Part shown: positions 1-8,642 of the stretch, piece by piece
How the letters are laid out: every line of letters begins with the position of its first letter
Position numbering within the stretch: position 1 is the stretch's first letter
From: Butyrivibrio hungatei
GTDB lineage: Bacteria > Bacillota > Clostridia > Lachnospirales > Lachnospiraceae
Length of the DNA: 64,000 nucleotides
NCBI RefSeq assembly: GCF_900101605.1
Contig: NZ_FMUR01000005.1
Coordinates: 176,015 to 240,014 of the forward strand
Reading direction: 5' to 3'
Notes under the pieces: model-generated
The model's database searches: none
What the model was told of the DNA's origin: nothing
What the model saw: the letters and a program-made list of their open reading frames with translations, nothing else
Translations under genes and position numbers: made by a program

Positions 1-20
1 ACATATTAATACATGGTTAT

Positions 21-70
21 AAAGCATCAAAAATTCGTAGATATCTATGATTTTGATGCTTTTCTTATTT
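21..70 (+). terminator. Rho-independent terminator of a gene upstream of the window
   Basis: The arms at 21-32 and 51-62 (AAAGCATCAAAA / TTTTGATGCTTT) pair around an 18-nt loop and are followed by a T-rich run to about 73. No gene is visible before it, so it probably ends a transcript entering from the left edge. The rest of 74-278 holds nothing I can identify. Confidence 0.7.
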
Positions 71-278
71 TTTCCTGAGTACCGGCACGTTGACTTTTAA
101 TCGGGGATTTTACTGAAATGTCGACACGACATCATATTAATACGGTTTTATGCCTCTGAAATGCAGACTGACGCTACAAGTTTATACTTTTTTAATAACT
201 AAATGATGCAAAAGAGAGATAAGATGAGATAATTAAAGAAAATGAGAGTATAATGTATCTGATGTTTGATATCCACGT

Positions 279-307
279 TTGCACATACAAAGCGAAGTCA
301 CTAATAT
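279..307 (+). promoter_or_regulatory. groESL promoter
   Basis: TTGCAC (279-284), a 17-nt spacer and TAATAT (302-307) form a sigma-A type promoter. The predicted start near 314 lies just before the CIRCE operator at 321, the usual arrangement for HrcA-controlled heat-shock operons. Confidence 0.7.
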
Positions 308-320
308 ATGTTCTTAGAGG

Positions 321-347
321 TTAGCACTCAATCGAAATGAGTGCTAA
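321..347 (+). promoter_or_regulatory. CIRCE operator (HrcA binding site)
   Basis: TTAGCACTC (321-329), a 9-nt spacer, then GAGTGCTAA (339-347). Both arms match the CIRCE consensus perfectly. It lies 47 bp upstream of groES, so HrcA repression of groESL that is relieved on heat shock is expected. hrcA itself is not in this window. Confidence 0.97.
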
Positions 348-394
348 CAATTTAAAAAGATTATTCAAAACATCATATAAAGGAGGCATTTGTA

Positions 395-679
395 ATGAAA
401 TTACAACCACTTGCAGACAGAGTTGTATTAAAGCAGCTTGAAGCAGAAGAGACAACAAAATCAGGAATCGTACTTCCCGGAGCAGAGAAGGAGAAGCCTC
501 AGCAGGCAGAAGTTATCGCTGTCGGACCCGGTGGAGTAGTTGACGGTAAGGAAGTTACTATGCAGGTTAAGACAGGCGACAATGTTATCTATTCAAAATA
601 TGCCGGAACAGAAGTTAAGCTTGATGATGTAACATACATTATTGTTAAGCAGAACGATATTCTTGCTATTATTAAATAA
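395..679 (+). CDS. groES: Co-chaperonin GroES
   Basis: GroES is the heptameric lid of the GroEL chaperonin in the cytoplasm. The 94-residue product has the family's usual length. It starts with the typical KLQPLADRVVLK segment, has the mobile loop (about 16-35, TKSGIVLPGAEKEKPQ), and carries the VGPG and YSKYAGTEVK motifs. The ATG at 395 follows an AGGAGG at 381-386. It is the first gene of the CIRCE-controlled groESL operon, 27 bp before groEL. Confidence 0.98.
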   Translation: MKLQPLADRVVLKQLEAEETTKSGIVLPGAEKEKPQQAEVIAVGPGGVVDGKEVTMQVKTGDNVIYSKYAGTEVKLDDVTYIIVKQNDILAIIK

Positions 680-2329
<1,650 letters not shown>

Positions 2330-2350
2330 GCGATAACGAGCAAAACTCGT

Positions 2351-2478
2351 TCAGCACTTAATATATCGCCACGTAGTGGCTCAAATAAAAAAGAAGATTG
2401 CCCTCAAGCTTGCTTGAAAGGGCAATCTTCTTTTTTATTTGAGAAAGCTCCGAAGGAGCGCGATATATTAAGTGTTGA
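2351..2478. repeat. Multi-arm (cloverleaf-like) palindrome downstream of groEL
   Basis: A nested inverted repeat of about 128 bp. The outer stem is 2355-2369 paired with 2460-2474 (15 bp perfect, extended by a G-T pair to about 2352/2478). Inside it lie three separate hairpins: 2369-2379 (CCAC/GTGG), a 24-bp perfect stem 2380-2403 with 2420-2443, and 2447-2459 (GCTCC/GGAGC). The central stem carries T- and A-runs on both strands, so it can end transcription of groEL and of converging transcripts. The three-way layout is more elaborate than a plain terminator. Confidence 0.85.
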
Positions 2479-2501
2479 AAAGAGCTTTGCGACAACGTAC
2501 G

Positions 2502-2567
2502 ACAAGAGAAAATAGCCCAATGTACTGATTATCCATAATCAAAGTATGTTGGGCTATTTTCTCTTGT
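2502..2567. terminator. Large hairpin, probable bidirectional terminator
   Basis: Perfect 19-bp arms at 2502-2520 and 2549-2567 enclose a 28-nt loop that holds a small hairpin of its own (GATTA/TAATC). It sits between the convergent groEL and amidase genes. Confidence 0.7.
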
Positions 2568-2580
2568 ATAAGCGTATCGA

Positions 2581-2676
2581 CATGCCCCCCTCAATCTCAC
2601 TTGAAAGGACGTTTCTCTCTTTTATAACCGCCCATGTAAAAGCGCCCCTCTCAATATACTTGAAAGGGACGCTTTC
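2581..2676. repeat. Pair of related palindromic repeat units with a terminator-like stem
   Basis: Two similar units, about 2583-2613 and 2642-2674, share a core of CCCCTC-TCAAT, a short spacer and ACTTGAAAGG-ACG. The second pairs AAAGCG (2638-2643) with CGCTTT (2669-2674) and is close to the 3' end of the minus-strand amidase, so it can serve as its terminator. The same tip design (TCAA...TTGAAAGG) occurs in the palindrome at 2351-2478. Confidence 0.6.
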
Positions 2677-2688
2677 ACATTATTACTC

Positions 2689-3591
2689 TTAATAAAAGAT
2701 TTCTTCAAACTCCTCATCCGGAATCTCCGACGAAAATTCCTCATATACGTCATTGTCTGCCAGATAATTTTCTGATTCGCTATAATCATACTCCTCACTA
2801 TTATCTGCAGAATAATCTTCGCTTTCTTCTGAGTCTTCGCCTGATTTATGCTTGCGATATGAACTTTCCACTTCTTTTCCCTCTTCTGCGGCTTTTAGAT
2901 CTTCTTTAAACTGATCCCACTTTTCCGGGTTTCTTACATAATACATAGGACATTCTTTTCCGGTAACTTCATAGTGCCTTATTACATGGTCGGTGCTTAG
3001 ATTAAATGTAGATCTGAGCCAGTTTACAAGCTTTATCAGTGACTGATAGGACTCATCGGTAAATTCGCCTGTGGTATCCGGGTGGCAAACTTCAATTGAA
3101 ATGGTGTCTTTGTTTCTGTCATTGCTTGAAGCGGACTTTTCGGTAAGGGGAACGCACATTATTATCTCGCCGTCCATACCGACAACGAAATGTGAACATA
3201 CATCCGAATCTTGCTGGTTGTAGAAATCTCTGTTCTGCTGTGCGGTAGTCCGTGGATTTCCGACATAATGAACTACAATATCATTTATGCCTTCAAGAAT
3301 CACACCACTTCTTGAGGGATTGCCCTGATCTATAAGTTGAACATCTATCCAAGATGGAATTTTAGTTTCTGCCGCAATCTCTACGTTACTCTTTTTTGTT
3401 AATATCAGAAATGCCTGTGCTCCGATTGCTATCAATATGATTAATTCTATAAAAAGAAAAATTGCATTTTTTTTAAGTTTGTTTTTCTTTTTAGGTGCAG
3501 GGTAATTCCTTCGGGGGCTTGTCGTGTTCCTTACGGGAGGACGACTGACCTTCATGAATTGTACCGGTTGCGCTGTCATGTGTCTGTTCAT
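2689..3591 (-). CDS. Membrane-anchored N-acetylmuramoyl-L-alanine amidase (Amidase_2/PGRP fold)
   Basis: Probably cleaves the amide bond between MurNAc and the stem peptide of peptidoglycan outside the membrane. With the ATG at 3591 the product has 300 residues: a basic Pro/Lys-rich cytosolic segment (about 1-40), one membrane helix (about 44-64), an Amidase_2 domain (about 85-235) and a Ser/Glu/Asp/Tyr-rich acidic tail. Zinc ligands are visible: His in DIVVHYVGNP, and His plus Cys in IRHYEVTGKECP. The longer reading frame starting at 3711 is rejected because a good minus-strand promoter lies inside it. The start at 3579 (MTAQPV) is another possibility, as the ribosome binding site is weak. 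It is monocistronic and convergent with groEL. Confidence 0.85.
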   Translation of the reverse strand: MNRHMTAQPVQFMKVSRPPVRNTTSPRRNYPAPKKKNKLKKNAIFLFIELIILIAIGAQAFLILTKKSNVEIAAETKIPSWIDVQLIDQGNPSRSGVILEGINDIVVHYVGNPRTTAQQNRDFYNQQDSDVCSHFVVGMDGEIIMCVPLTEKSASSNDRNKDTISIEVCHPDTTGEFTDESYQSLIKLVNWLRSTFNLSTDHVIRHYEVTGKECPMYYVRNPEKWDQFKEDLKAAEEGKEVESSYRKHKSGEDSEESEDYSADNSEEYDYSESENYLADNDVYEEFSSEIPDEEFEEIFY

Positions 3592-3660
3592 ATCTTGATA
3601 CTTTCTTTTTGCGTAATAATCTAAAATAAATATATTAAAGGGGGTTTTAATTTTGCAATA

Positions 3661-3711
3661 GTGTATTAACACTCCTAATACACTTATACCATGTTCTCTA
3701 AATGATGTCAA
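3661..3711 (-). promoter_or_regulatory. Promoter and possible operator of the amidase gene
   Basis: Read on the minus strand: TTGACA (3711-3706), a 17-nt spacer ending in TGG, then TATAAG (3688-3683). Overlapping the predicted start is an inverted repeat GTGTATTA / TAATACAC (3683-3661, 7-nt gap), placed where a repressor would block initiation. The regulator is unknown. Confidence 0.7.
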
Positions 3712-3753
3712 CGCTTATGATTGTGATAAATAATGCACGCAATAATAAACATC

Positions 3754-3782
3754 TTGACATCGCCAAAAACTCGTAGTAGTAT
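3754..3782 (+). promoter_or_regulatory. Promoter of the yhhQ-queL operon
   Basis: TTGACA (3754-3759), a 17-nt spacer and TAGTAT (3777-3782). It begins a leader of about 210 nt that contains the riboswitch-like element and a terminator. Confidence 0.7.
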
Positions 3783-3807
3783 AGCCAAAGTCACATAAGT
3801 AATGACT

Positions 3808-3847
3808 CGACAGTTCGTTTGCACCATCCTGTCGTTAAACAAAACCA
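3808..3847 (+). ncRNA. preQ1-I-like riboswitch aptamer
   Basis: P1 pairs CGACAG (3808-3813) with CTGTCG (3829-3834). The loop begins TTC, then GTTT (3817-3820), then GCACC. An A-rich strand follows P1, ending in AAAC (3842-3845), which can pair with GTTT as the P2 pseudoknot. This order (P1, TTC, P2, CACC, P1', A-rich strand, P2') is the layout of class I preQ1 aptamers, as in the leader of the Bacillus subtilis que operon. The match was made by eye. Three extra loop bases (ATC) differ from the shortest members. The downstream genes are queuosine-precursor genes, which supports the call. Confidence 0.6.
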
Positions 3848-3889
3848 GGGCTGATTGGAAATTACATGTATTATCATGCATTCTGACGG

Positions 3890-3919
3890 CTCTGCGGTAA
3901 TTCGCAGAGTTTTCTTTTA
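3890..3919 (+). terminator. Leader terminator (likely riboswitch expression platform) before yhhQ
   Basis: CTCTGCG (3890-3896) and CGCAGAG (3903-3909) form a 7-bp stem with a 6-nt loop, followed by TTTTTCTTTT. It lies between the promoter and the first gene, so it must be conditional for yhhQ to be expressed. I could not identify the antiterminator strand. Confidence 0.75.
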
Positions 3920-3998
3920 TTTTTCCAAATTTTCCCTGTGCAAATATTTCATTAAGACGATAAAGTCATATTTTTTTATTAAGGAAAGGTCATAGAAG

Positions 3999-4718
3999 AT
4001 GAATATATTATTGGGCATTTTGGAACTTATTGTATGTTTTTCGGGAGTTCTTGTAATGGACAAGCTTTTTGGAAAGTGGGGGCTCTATACATGGATGGCA
4101 CTTGCAGTTGTTTTTGCAAATATTCAGGTTTCCAAGCAGGTTGATATCGGCGGTATCTCAACGGCTCTTGGAAATGTCATGTTTGCTTCGACATACCTTA
4201 CGACAGATATTCTCAATGAGAAGTACAGTGACAAAGCAAGCAAGAATGCTGTGAAGATTGCGGCGGCAGCGCTCATTGCCTATATTATCTTTGCAATATT
4301 CACACAGCTTTTTGTTCCGAATTCATATGATACGGTAGATGGTGCCATGAAGAGCATCTTTGCTATGTCTGTGAGAATTACGACAGCATCCGGAGTAATG
4401 TTTGTGTTATCAAACTGGGTGGACGTTATTCTTTATCAGAAGATTAAACAGAAGACCGGTGGAAAATATATGTGGTTCAGAAATAACATATCTACCATCC
4501 TTTGCAACTGTGCTGAGAACTTCGGATTTTCAATACTTGCATTTATCGGAACATTTCCGCTTTTATATTGTCTCGAAGTTGCTCTTGCGGGATCTGTTAT
4601 AGAGATGCTTATTGCGGCCTGCGATACGCCGTTTTTGTACCTTGCGGGATATCTTAACCGCAAAAGCGGAATCCTTTTGGAAAAAGATGATGATGACCGG
4701 CAGGAGGCAGTTGCATGA
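3999..4718 (+). CDS. yhhQ: Queuosine precursor transporter, YhhQ/VUT family
   Basis: An inner-membrane carrier taking up queuosine precursors (preQ0/preQ1 or queuine). The 239-residue product has about six hydrophobic segments and the family hallmark TTDILNEKYSDKAS (about 68-81) between helices. The charged ending KDDDDRQEA is cytosolic. The ATG at 3999 follows AAGGAAAGG. Its stop overlaps the next gene (ATGA at 4715-4718), so the two are translationally coupled. The preQ1-like leader and the QueL-like partner point to queuine/preQ1 salvage rather than another substrate. Confidence 0.88.
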   Translation: MNILLGILELIVCFSGVLVMDKLFGKWGLYTWMALAVVFANIQVSKQVDIGGISTALGNVMFASTYLTTDILNEKYSDKASKNAVKIAAAALIAYIIFAIFTQLFVPNSYDTVDGAMKSIFAMSVRITTASGVMFVLSNWVDVILYQKIKQKTGGKYMWFRNNISTILCNCAENFGFSILAFIGTFPLLYCLEVALAGSVIEMLIAACDTPFLYLAGYLNRKSGILLEKDDDDRQEAVA

Positions 4719-5464
4719 TCTACGATCTTGTGCGATATCAGCTTGTTGATGAGAACACGAGCTCTATGAAAAGAGAAAATGTATTATTGGTATCTCTTGG
4801 CTGTTCTTGGGGGAAATGTACTTTTTGCGATTATCAGGATGATAAATCTTCGTCAGTTCTTGCATGTGATTCAGTAAATAAAAAAGTACTCGCTCAGGTA
4901 AAAGGAGCGGAAGTGGGGGCATCGGTTCTTGAAGTTACCTGTTCGGCGTCATATACCGAGCTTCCGTTTACTACGCTCAACTACATCAGGGAAACTTGCA
5001 GGGATAAGGGAATTAAGACAGTTATCCTTGAAGGACATTATATTTATAGAGATGCAAATCGTTTTTTCACCGAGTTTTTTAAGCAGTATGGTATTAATAC
5101 GGTTTTTCGCTGCGGCGTTGAAACCTTCGATGAGCATATCAGAGAAGATATTCTGCATAAAGGACTTCCGGGCGTTACACCTGAGCAGATAGCAGAGTAT
5201 TTTCAATGGATCAATATAATGTTCGGGATGGAAGGCCAGACTATCGAACAGCTCAAAAAAGATATTGAGATAGGACTGGAGTATTTTGACCGAGTTAATC
5301 TAAGTATATATACAACGGTAAAGAACGGGCCTGAGCGTGATGTTGACGCGATAGAAAGATTCTATAACAGCGATTTCTACAAAGAACTTAAAATGAATCC
5401 GGCAATTGATATCTACGATGAATGGGATGAAGGGAACGAGCACAAAGTGGGGCATGATATATAG
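4715..5464 (+). CDS. queL: Radical SAM protein, probable queuine lyase (QueL-like)
   Basis: A 249-residue radical SAM enzyme with the cluster motif at about 29-36 (CSWGKCTFC). The spacing is C-x4-C-x2-C rather than the canonical C-x3-C-x2-C. It overlaps yhhQ by 4 bp. In Clostridioides difficile, yhhQ is clustered with queK and queL, where the radical SAM enzyme QueL releases preQ1 from queuine for insertion by bacterial TGT. Position, size and partner fit QueL here. No queK-like nucleoside hydrolase is present, so the free base queuine would be the substrate. The function is inferred from context; another radical SAM activity remains possible. Confidence 0.6.
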   Translation: MIYDLVRYQLVDENTSSMKRENVLLVSLGCSWGKCTFCDYQDDKSSSVLACDSVNKKVLAQVKGAEVGASVLEVTCSASYTELPFTTLNYIRETCRDKGIKTVILEGHYIYRDANRFFTEFFKQYGINTVFRCGVETFDEHIREDILHKGLPGVTPEQIAEYFQWINIMFGMEGQTIEQLKKDIEIGLEYFDRVNLSIYTTVKNGPERDVDAIERFYNSDFYKELKMNPAIDIYDEWDEGNEHKVGHDI

Positions 5465-5486
5465 ATGATAGAGCCGCTCTATCAAC

Positions 5487-5527
5487 AAACGGAGATAACT
5501 CATATGAGCTGTCTCCGTTTTGTTTTT
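5487..5527 (+). terminator. Terminator of yhhQ-queL
   Basis: AAACGGAGA (5487-5495) pairs with TCTCCGTTT (5512-5520); the loop holds a CTCATATGAG palindrome. A T-run follows (5518-5527). Confidence 0.85.
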
Positions 5528-5627
5528 TATATGTGGAAGAGAATGAGTATACAATATTTACGAGAAAATAGATGAAATCTTGTTTAAAAAAAGGAATATT
5601 CTGAATTTATAAAAAATTTACTGTTAA

Positions 5628-5650
5628 TTATAGTTAAACTATAAGATAAT
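5628..5650 (+). promoter_or_regulatory. 17-bp palindrome next to a -10-like element, possible operator
   Basis: TTATAGTT-A-AACTATAA (5628-5644) is a perfect palindrome directly followed by GATAAT (5645-5650). It lies about 90 bp upstream of the acidic protein gene at 5738. No convincing -35 was found. An activator or repressor site is plausible but unproven. Confidence 0.35.
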
Positions 5651-5737
5651 AAAAACATACCGAAAGAATGATATGCTGTTATTAAATGACAGCAAGAAAT
5701 ATCTGTATAAGAGGATAGCTTTGAAAGGAGACAGTAT

Positions 5738-7132
5738 ATGGAAGGTATGGACACTCAGGATATTCTGGGCGAACAGGATTTATCTAATGCAAATATTGAC
5801 GATCTCTTGGCTGCCATGAAGGCAGAAGAGTCATCGGCAGGATTTTTGCGCGAAGATGTGGGAACTGCAACGGATGTGGGGAATGCCGCTGCAATTGATG
5901 ATGCTCCAATTGATGTACTTAATGCGATAGCGGATGCTGCGCCCGGTTCTCAGGATATTCTTGATACTGATGCAGCGATTGCTGAGGCACTCGAGGGTAT
6001 TGCTGCAGATTTGCAGGCGGAGGAAAAACCTGTTGAGACGTTGGGAGAAGGAGAATCTATTGATATTGAACCGATAGAAGAACTGCTGGATACAGAGGAA
6101 TCTGCGGATGCGGCTGTTGATGAATCAAAAGAAGCAGAGCCTGCTGTTGACGTGGATGCGATGCTTGCTGCTATGGCAGAAGCAGAGAAGGCTACTGATG
6201 TTGATGCGATGCTTGCTTCTATGACTGAAGCGGAAGCTTCCGATAATGCAGAGTCCGAAGAGGCGAGTTTATCAGAAGAAGAGGCGGCGATTATGGATAA
6301 TTTAGAAGCTTTGGTGGCAGAGATACCTGAAGTTGACAGCGCTGCGGAAGTGCCGATCACCGAGACTACAGATAACAGCATTACAGAAGCACCTATAACT
6401 GAGATTACCGAAACTATGTCAGTTGAGATACCTATACAGGAAGCAACGGATCCTATGCCTGAGTTTTCGGAAGTGATTCTGGATGAGCCGGTTATAGAGG
6501 AAGATAAATCAGAAGATACTGAAATTCCCGATATAGAAGAAGCTGCACCTGAAACTTCTGCTTCGGATGATGCGTTTCTTGGAGATGTTGTTGCGGAAGA
6601 GGCGGCAAATGTCGACAGCGGTTTGCCCGATCCCGCCGAGATGGATGCTCTTATGGACGCTATGAAAGAGACTGAGAGTGATATCAATACTACAGAAAAT
6701 GAAGCTATTACGGAAGATATTGGAGGAGACATGTCAGCTGATGAGATGAAGAATTTGGACGAAGTATTGAATGCGGAGGTGGATGCTCTTACAGAGGCGG
6801 TTGTAGAGGAAGCAGCGGCTTCTTCATCGGATATATCCATGGCGGATGCAGTGTCCGGAGATGTAAGCCAGATTGAGAGCTTCCTTGACGGAAACGGATA
6901 TGAATATACTGCCGTAAAAAATGGCGCCGAGACAATCTTTATTCTTAAGACAAGTGAGAATAATGCTTTGGCTATTACTTATGCAGACGGCGAATTCCAG
7001 TCGCTTGAGCCCGGATTTAGCAAAGATAATCAGCGCGGATACGGAGATATTCTTACCGCATATGTTGAAGAGACCATCACATCAGGCGGTCTGTTTGAGA
7101 TTAAGAGACATAAAGGCAATATGCTTGTTTAA
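5738..7132 (+). CDS. Acidic repeat-containing protein of unknown function
   Basis: I do not recognise this 464-residue protein. It has no signal peptide or membrane segment. Residues 1 to about 375 are very rich in Ala, Glu, Asp, Ser and Thr and look disordered. A short motif recurs: IDDLLAAMKAEES near 21, then VDAMLAAMAEAEKA and VDAMLASMTEAEA back to back, and MDALMDAMKETES further on. The last 85 residues or so (from VSQIESFLDG) look like a small alpha/beta domain. The ATG at 5738 follows AAAGGAGAC. It is monocistronic, with a terminator at 7170. The motif resembles the short docking helix at the N-terminus of FliM/FliN proteins (EIDALL); that is only a resemblance. Confidence 0.8.
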   Translation: MEGMDTQDILGEQDLSNANIDDLLAAMKAEESSAGFLREDVGTATDVGNAAAIDDAPIDVLNAIADAAPGSQDILDTDAAIAEALEGIAADLQAEEKPVETLGEGESIDIEPIEELLDTEESADAAVDESKEAEPAVDVDAMLAAMAEAEKATDVDAMLASMTEAEASDNAESEEASLSEEEAAIMDNLEALVAEIPEVDSAAEVPITETTDNSITEAPITEITETMSVEIPIQEATDPMPEFSEVILDEPVIEEDKSEDTEIPDIEEAAPETSASDDAFLGDVVAEEAANVDSGLPDPAEMDALMDAMKETESDINTTENEAITEDIGGDMSADEMKNLDEVLNAEVDALTEAVVEEAAASSSDISMADAVSGDVSQIESFLDGNGYEYTAVKNGAETIFILKTSENNALAITYADGEFQSLEPGFSKDNQRGYGDILTAYVEETITSGGLFEIKRHKGNMLV

Positions 7133-7169
7133 GAAAATAATGGTGTATTAAATCGAATGTGATTTTCAG

Positions 7170-7203
7170 AGGCTTCGGCGTATATGCCGGAGCCTTTTTT
7201 TTC
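7170..7203 (+). terminator. Terminator of the acidic protein gene
   Basis: AGGCTTCGGC (7170-7179) pairs with GCCGGAGCCT (7186-7195) with one G-T pair and a 6-nt loop, then a long T-run. Confidence 0.9.
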
Positions 7204-7317
7204 TATTTGAGAGCCTCTATCTGGTAATATTAAAAAAACATAATCTGACCATTTCTATATAATCAGATTTGCTGTAAAGTTTCATATAAATATTTTAGAT
7301 ATGGGAGGGCAGTTACA

Positions 7318-7845
7318 ATGACAGAAAAAAATGCAAATGCAAAAATAAGACTTTTGACTCTTGCCGGAGCAATGACTGCATTGACCGTTATCTTTACAGC
7401 TTATATTTTCCATATACCTGTTGGGATAAACGGAGGATATGTACATTTCGGTGATACGGTGATATATCTTGCGGCAGTATTGTTGCCGGCTCCATATGCG
7501 ATGATGGTCGGAGCGCTTGGAGGAGGTATCGCAGATCTTCTTACGGCGCCTATGTGGGCTATTGCAACAGTGATAATAAAGATGCTGATCGTGATTCCTT
7601 TTACAAGTAAGGGGGATTCATTACTTACGAAAAGAAATCTGGCCGCGCCTATAATCTCTTTTTTTATCTCGGCAACAGGATATTTCATTGCAGAAAAAAT
7701 TCTTTTCGGCGGCGAAGTTGCTTTTTTGTCAACTTTATCGGGAAGCGTTGTTCAGTCCGGAGGAAGTGCAATCTTTTTCTACATAGGAGCGGCAGCGTTC
7801 CAAAGTGCCGGAGTTAAAAGAAATATTTTAAAGTTTACAACTTAA
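7318..7845 (+). CDS. ECF-transporter S-component-like membrane protein
   Basis: A 175-residue protein with about five or six hydrophobic segments. The pattern resembles substrate-binding (S) components of energy-coupling-factor vitamin transporters, with GGYVHFGDTVIYLAA (about 40-54) and the loop GGGIADLLTAP (about 69-79). Such proteins bind a small vitamin-like solute and use a shared ECF module encoded elsewhere. The ATG follows GGGAGGG. A radical SAM gene begins 12 bp after it, and the two should be cotranscribed. The substrate cannot be read from the sequence. An inverted repeat AATCTGA/TCAGATT (7242-7269) surrounds a TATAAT (7258-7263) upstream. Confidence 0.75.
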   Translation: MTEKNANAKIRLLTLAGAMTALTVIFTAYIFHIPVGINGGYVHFGDTVIYLAAVLLPAPYAMMVGALGGGIADLLTAPMWAIATVIIKMLIVIPFTSKGDSLLTKRNLAAPIISFFISATGYFIAEKILFGGEVAFLSTLSGSVVQSGGSAIFFYIGAAAFQSAGVKRNILKFTT

Positions 7846-7857
7846 GGAGCTTAAATA

Positions 7858-8454
7858 ATGGCGGATATATTATATACATACAAAGATTCGGTTTATGCGA
7901 ACATTACCAATAAATGCAATTGCAGTTGCACGTTTTGTATAAGATCTTTAAGGGATGGGGTCGGAAGTGCCGATAATCTTTGGCATGAGAAGAATCCCAC
8001 AAAAGATGAAGTGCTTAATGCGATACGAAATTATGATTTTTCCGGATATAAGGAGCTTGTGTTCTGCGGATACGGAGAACCTACATGTGAACTGGATACG
8101 CTTCTGGAAGCGGCAGAACTTGTAAAAAAAGAATTCGGATTAAAGACCCGTCTTAATACTAACGGACTCGGAAATGAGGAAAACAATCGAAATATTGTAC
8201 CTGAGCTTTCCAAAGTTATTGACAGCGTTTCTATCAGTCTCAATGCACCGGATGCGGCAAAGTACCAGGAAGTGTCAAGACCGAAATATGAAAACGGATT
8301 TGATAAGATGGTTGATTTTGCAGTGAAATGCAAAGAACAGATAAAAGATGTCAAGTGGTCGATTGTTGATGTCCTTCCTGAACAGGATATCGAGAAATGT
8401 AAGGAATTATCTGAAAAAAACGGAATACAACTTAGAATAAGACATTACTCATAA
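7858..8454 (+). CDS. Radical SAM protein paired with the ECF S component
   Basis: A 198-residue radical SAM protein with a canonical C-x3-C-x2-C cluster motif (CNCSCTFC, about 20-27), the GGE-like FCGYGEP (about 68-74) and an iron-sulfur/SAM core ending near residue 195. There is no extra C-terminal cluster domain. The N-terminal segment (TYKDSVYANITNKCNCSCTF, then GVGSADNLW) resembles, from memory, radical SAM proteins reported next to TatD-type nucleases. No TatD gene is visible here. RBS AAGGAG, 12 bp after the transporter gene. Substrate and product are unknown; the pairing suggests chemistry on an imported small molecule. Confidence 0.8.
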   Translation: MADILYTYKDSVYANITNKCNCSCTFCIRSLRDGVGSADNLWHEKNPTKDEVLNAIRNYDFSGYKELVFCGYGEPTCELDTLLEAAELVKKEFGLKTRLNTNGLGNEENNRNIVPELSKVIDSVSISLNAPDAAKYQEVSRPKYENGFDKMVDFAVKCKEQIKDVKWSIVDVLPEQDIEKCKELSEKNGIQLRIRHYS

Positions 8455-8511
8455 ATCAAAAAAACTAATAAAGCGCTACACCACGGGATTGAAATGATTT
8501 ATTTTTTTCTC

Positions 8512-8540
8512 TTGACTTTAGACTAAATTAATCATAAAAT
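8512..8540 (+). promoter_or_regulatory. Putative promoter upstream of the LprI-like gene
   Basis: TTGACT (8512-8517), a 17-nt spacer and TAAAAT (8535-8540). The rest of 8455-8742 is AT-rich with no other structure I can support except the -10 element at 8643. Confidence 0.5.
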
Positions 8541-8642
8541 CCTTGCTGGATGTAGTGTTTTTTAGTTAATTATTCGGTAATGAGTTAGTTTATTATTGAT
8601 TAAACGACTTTTCACAATCTTCACAATTTATGTCACATTATA

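Noticed and set aside
3592..3711. N-terminal extension of the amidase to 3711
   Set aside because: The -35 and -10 of its promoter lie inside this extension, so it cannot be translated from that transcript.
5950..6840. 296-residue Ser/Ala-rich minus-strand frame
   Set aside because: It is the mirror of the acidic Glu/Ala codons of the plus-strand gene.
7196..7317. A riboswitch before the ECF S-component gene
   Set aside because: Only a weak inverted repeat around a TATAAT was found; no match to preQ1, TPP, FMN or THF aptamer motifs that I could recognise.
8585..8640. Rex-like operator with TTCACAA half-sites upstream of the LprI-like gene
   Set aside because: Half-sites are direct rather than inverted and the spacing does not fit a Rex dimer site.
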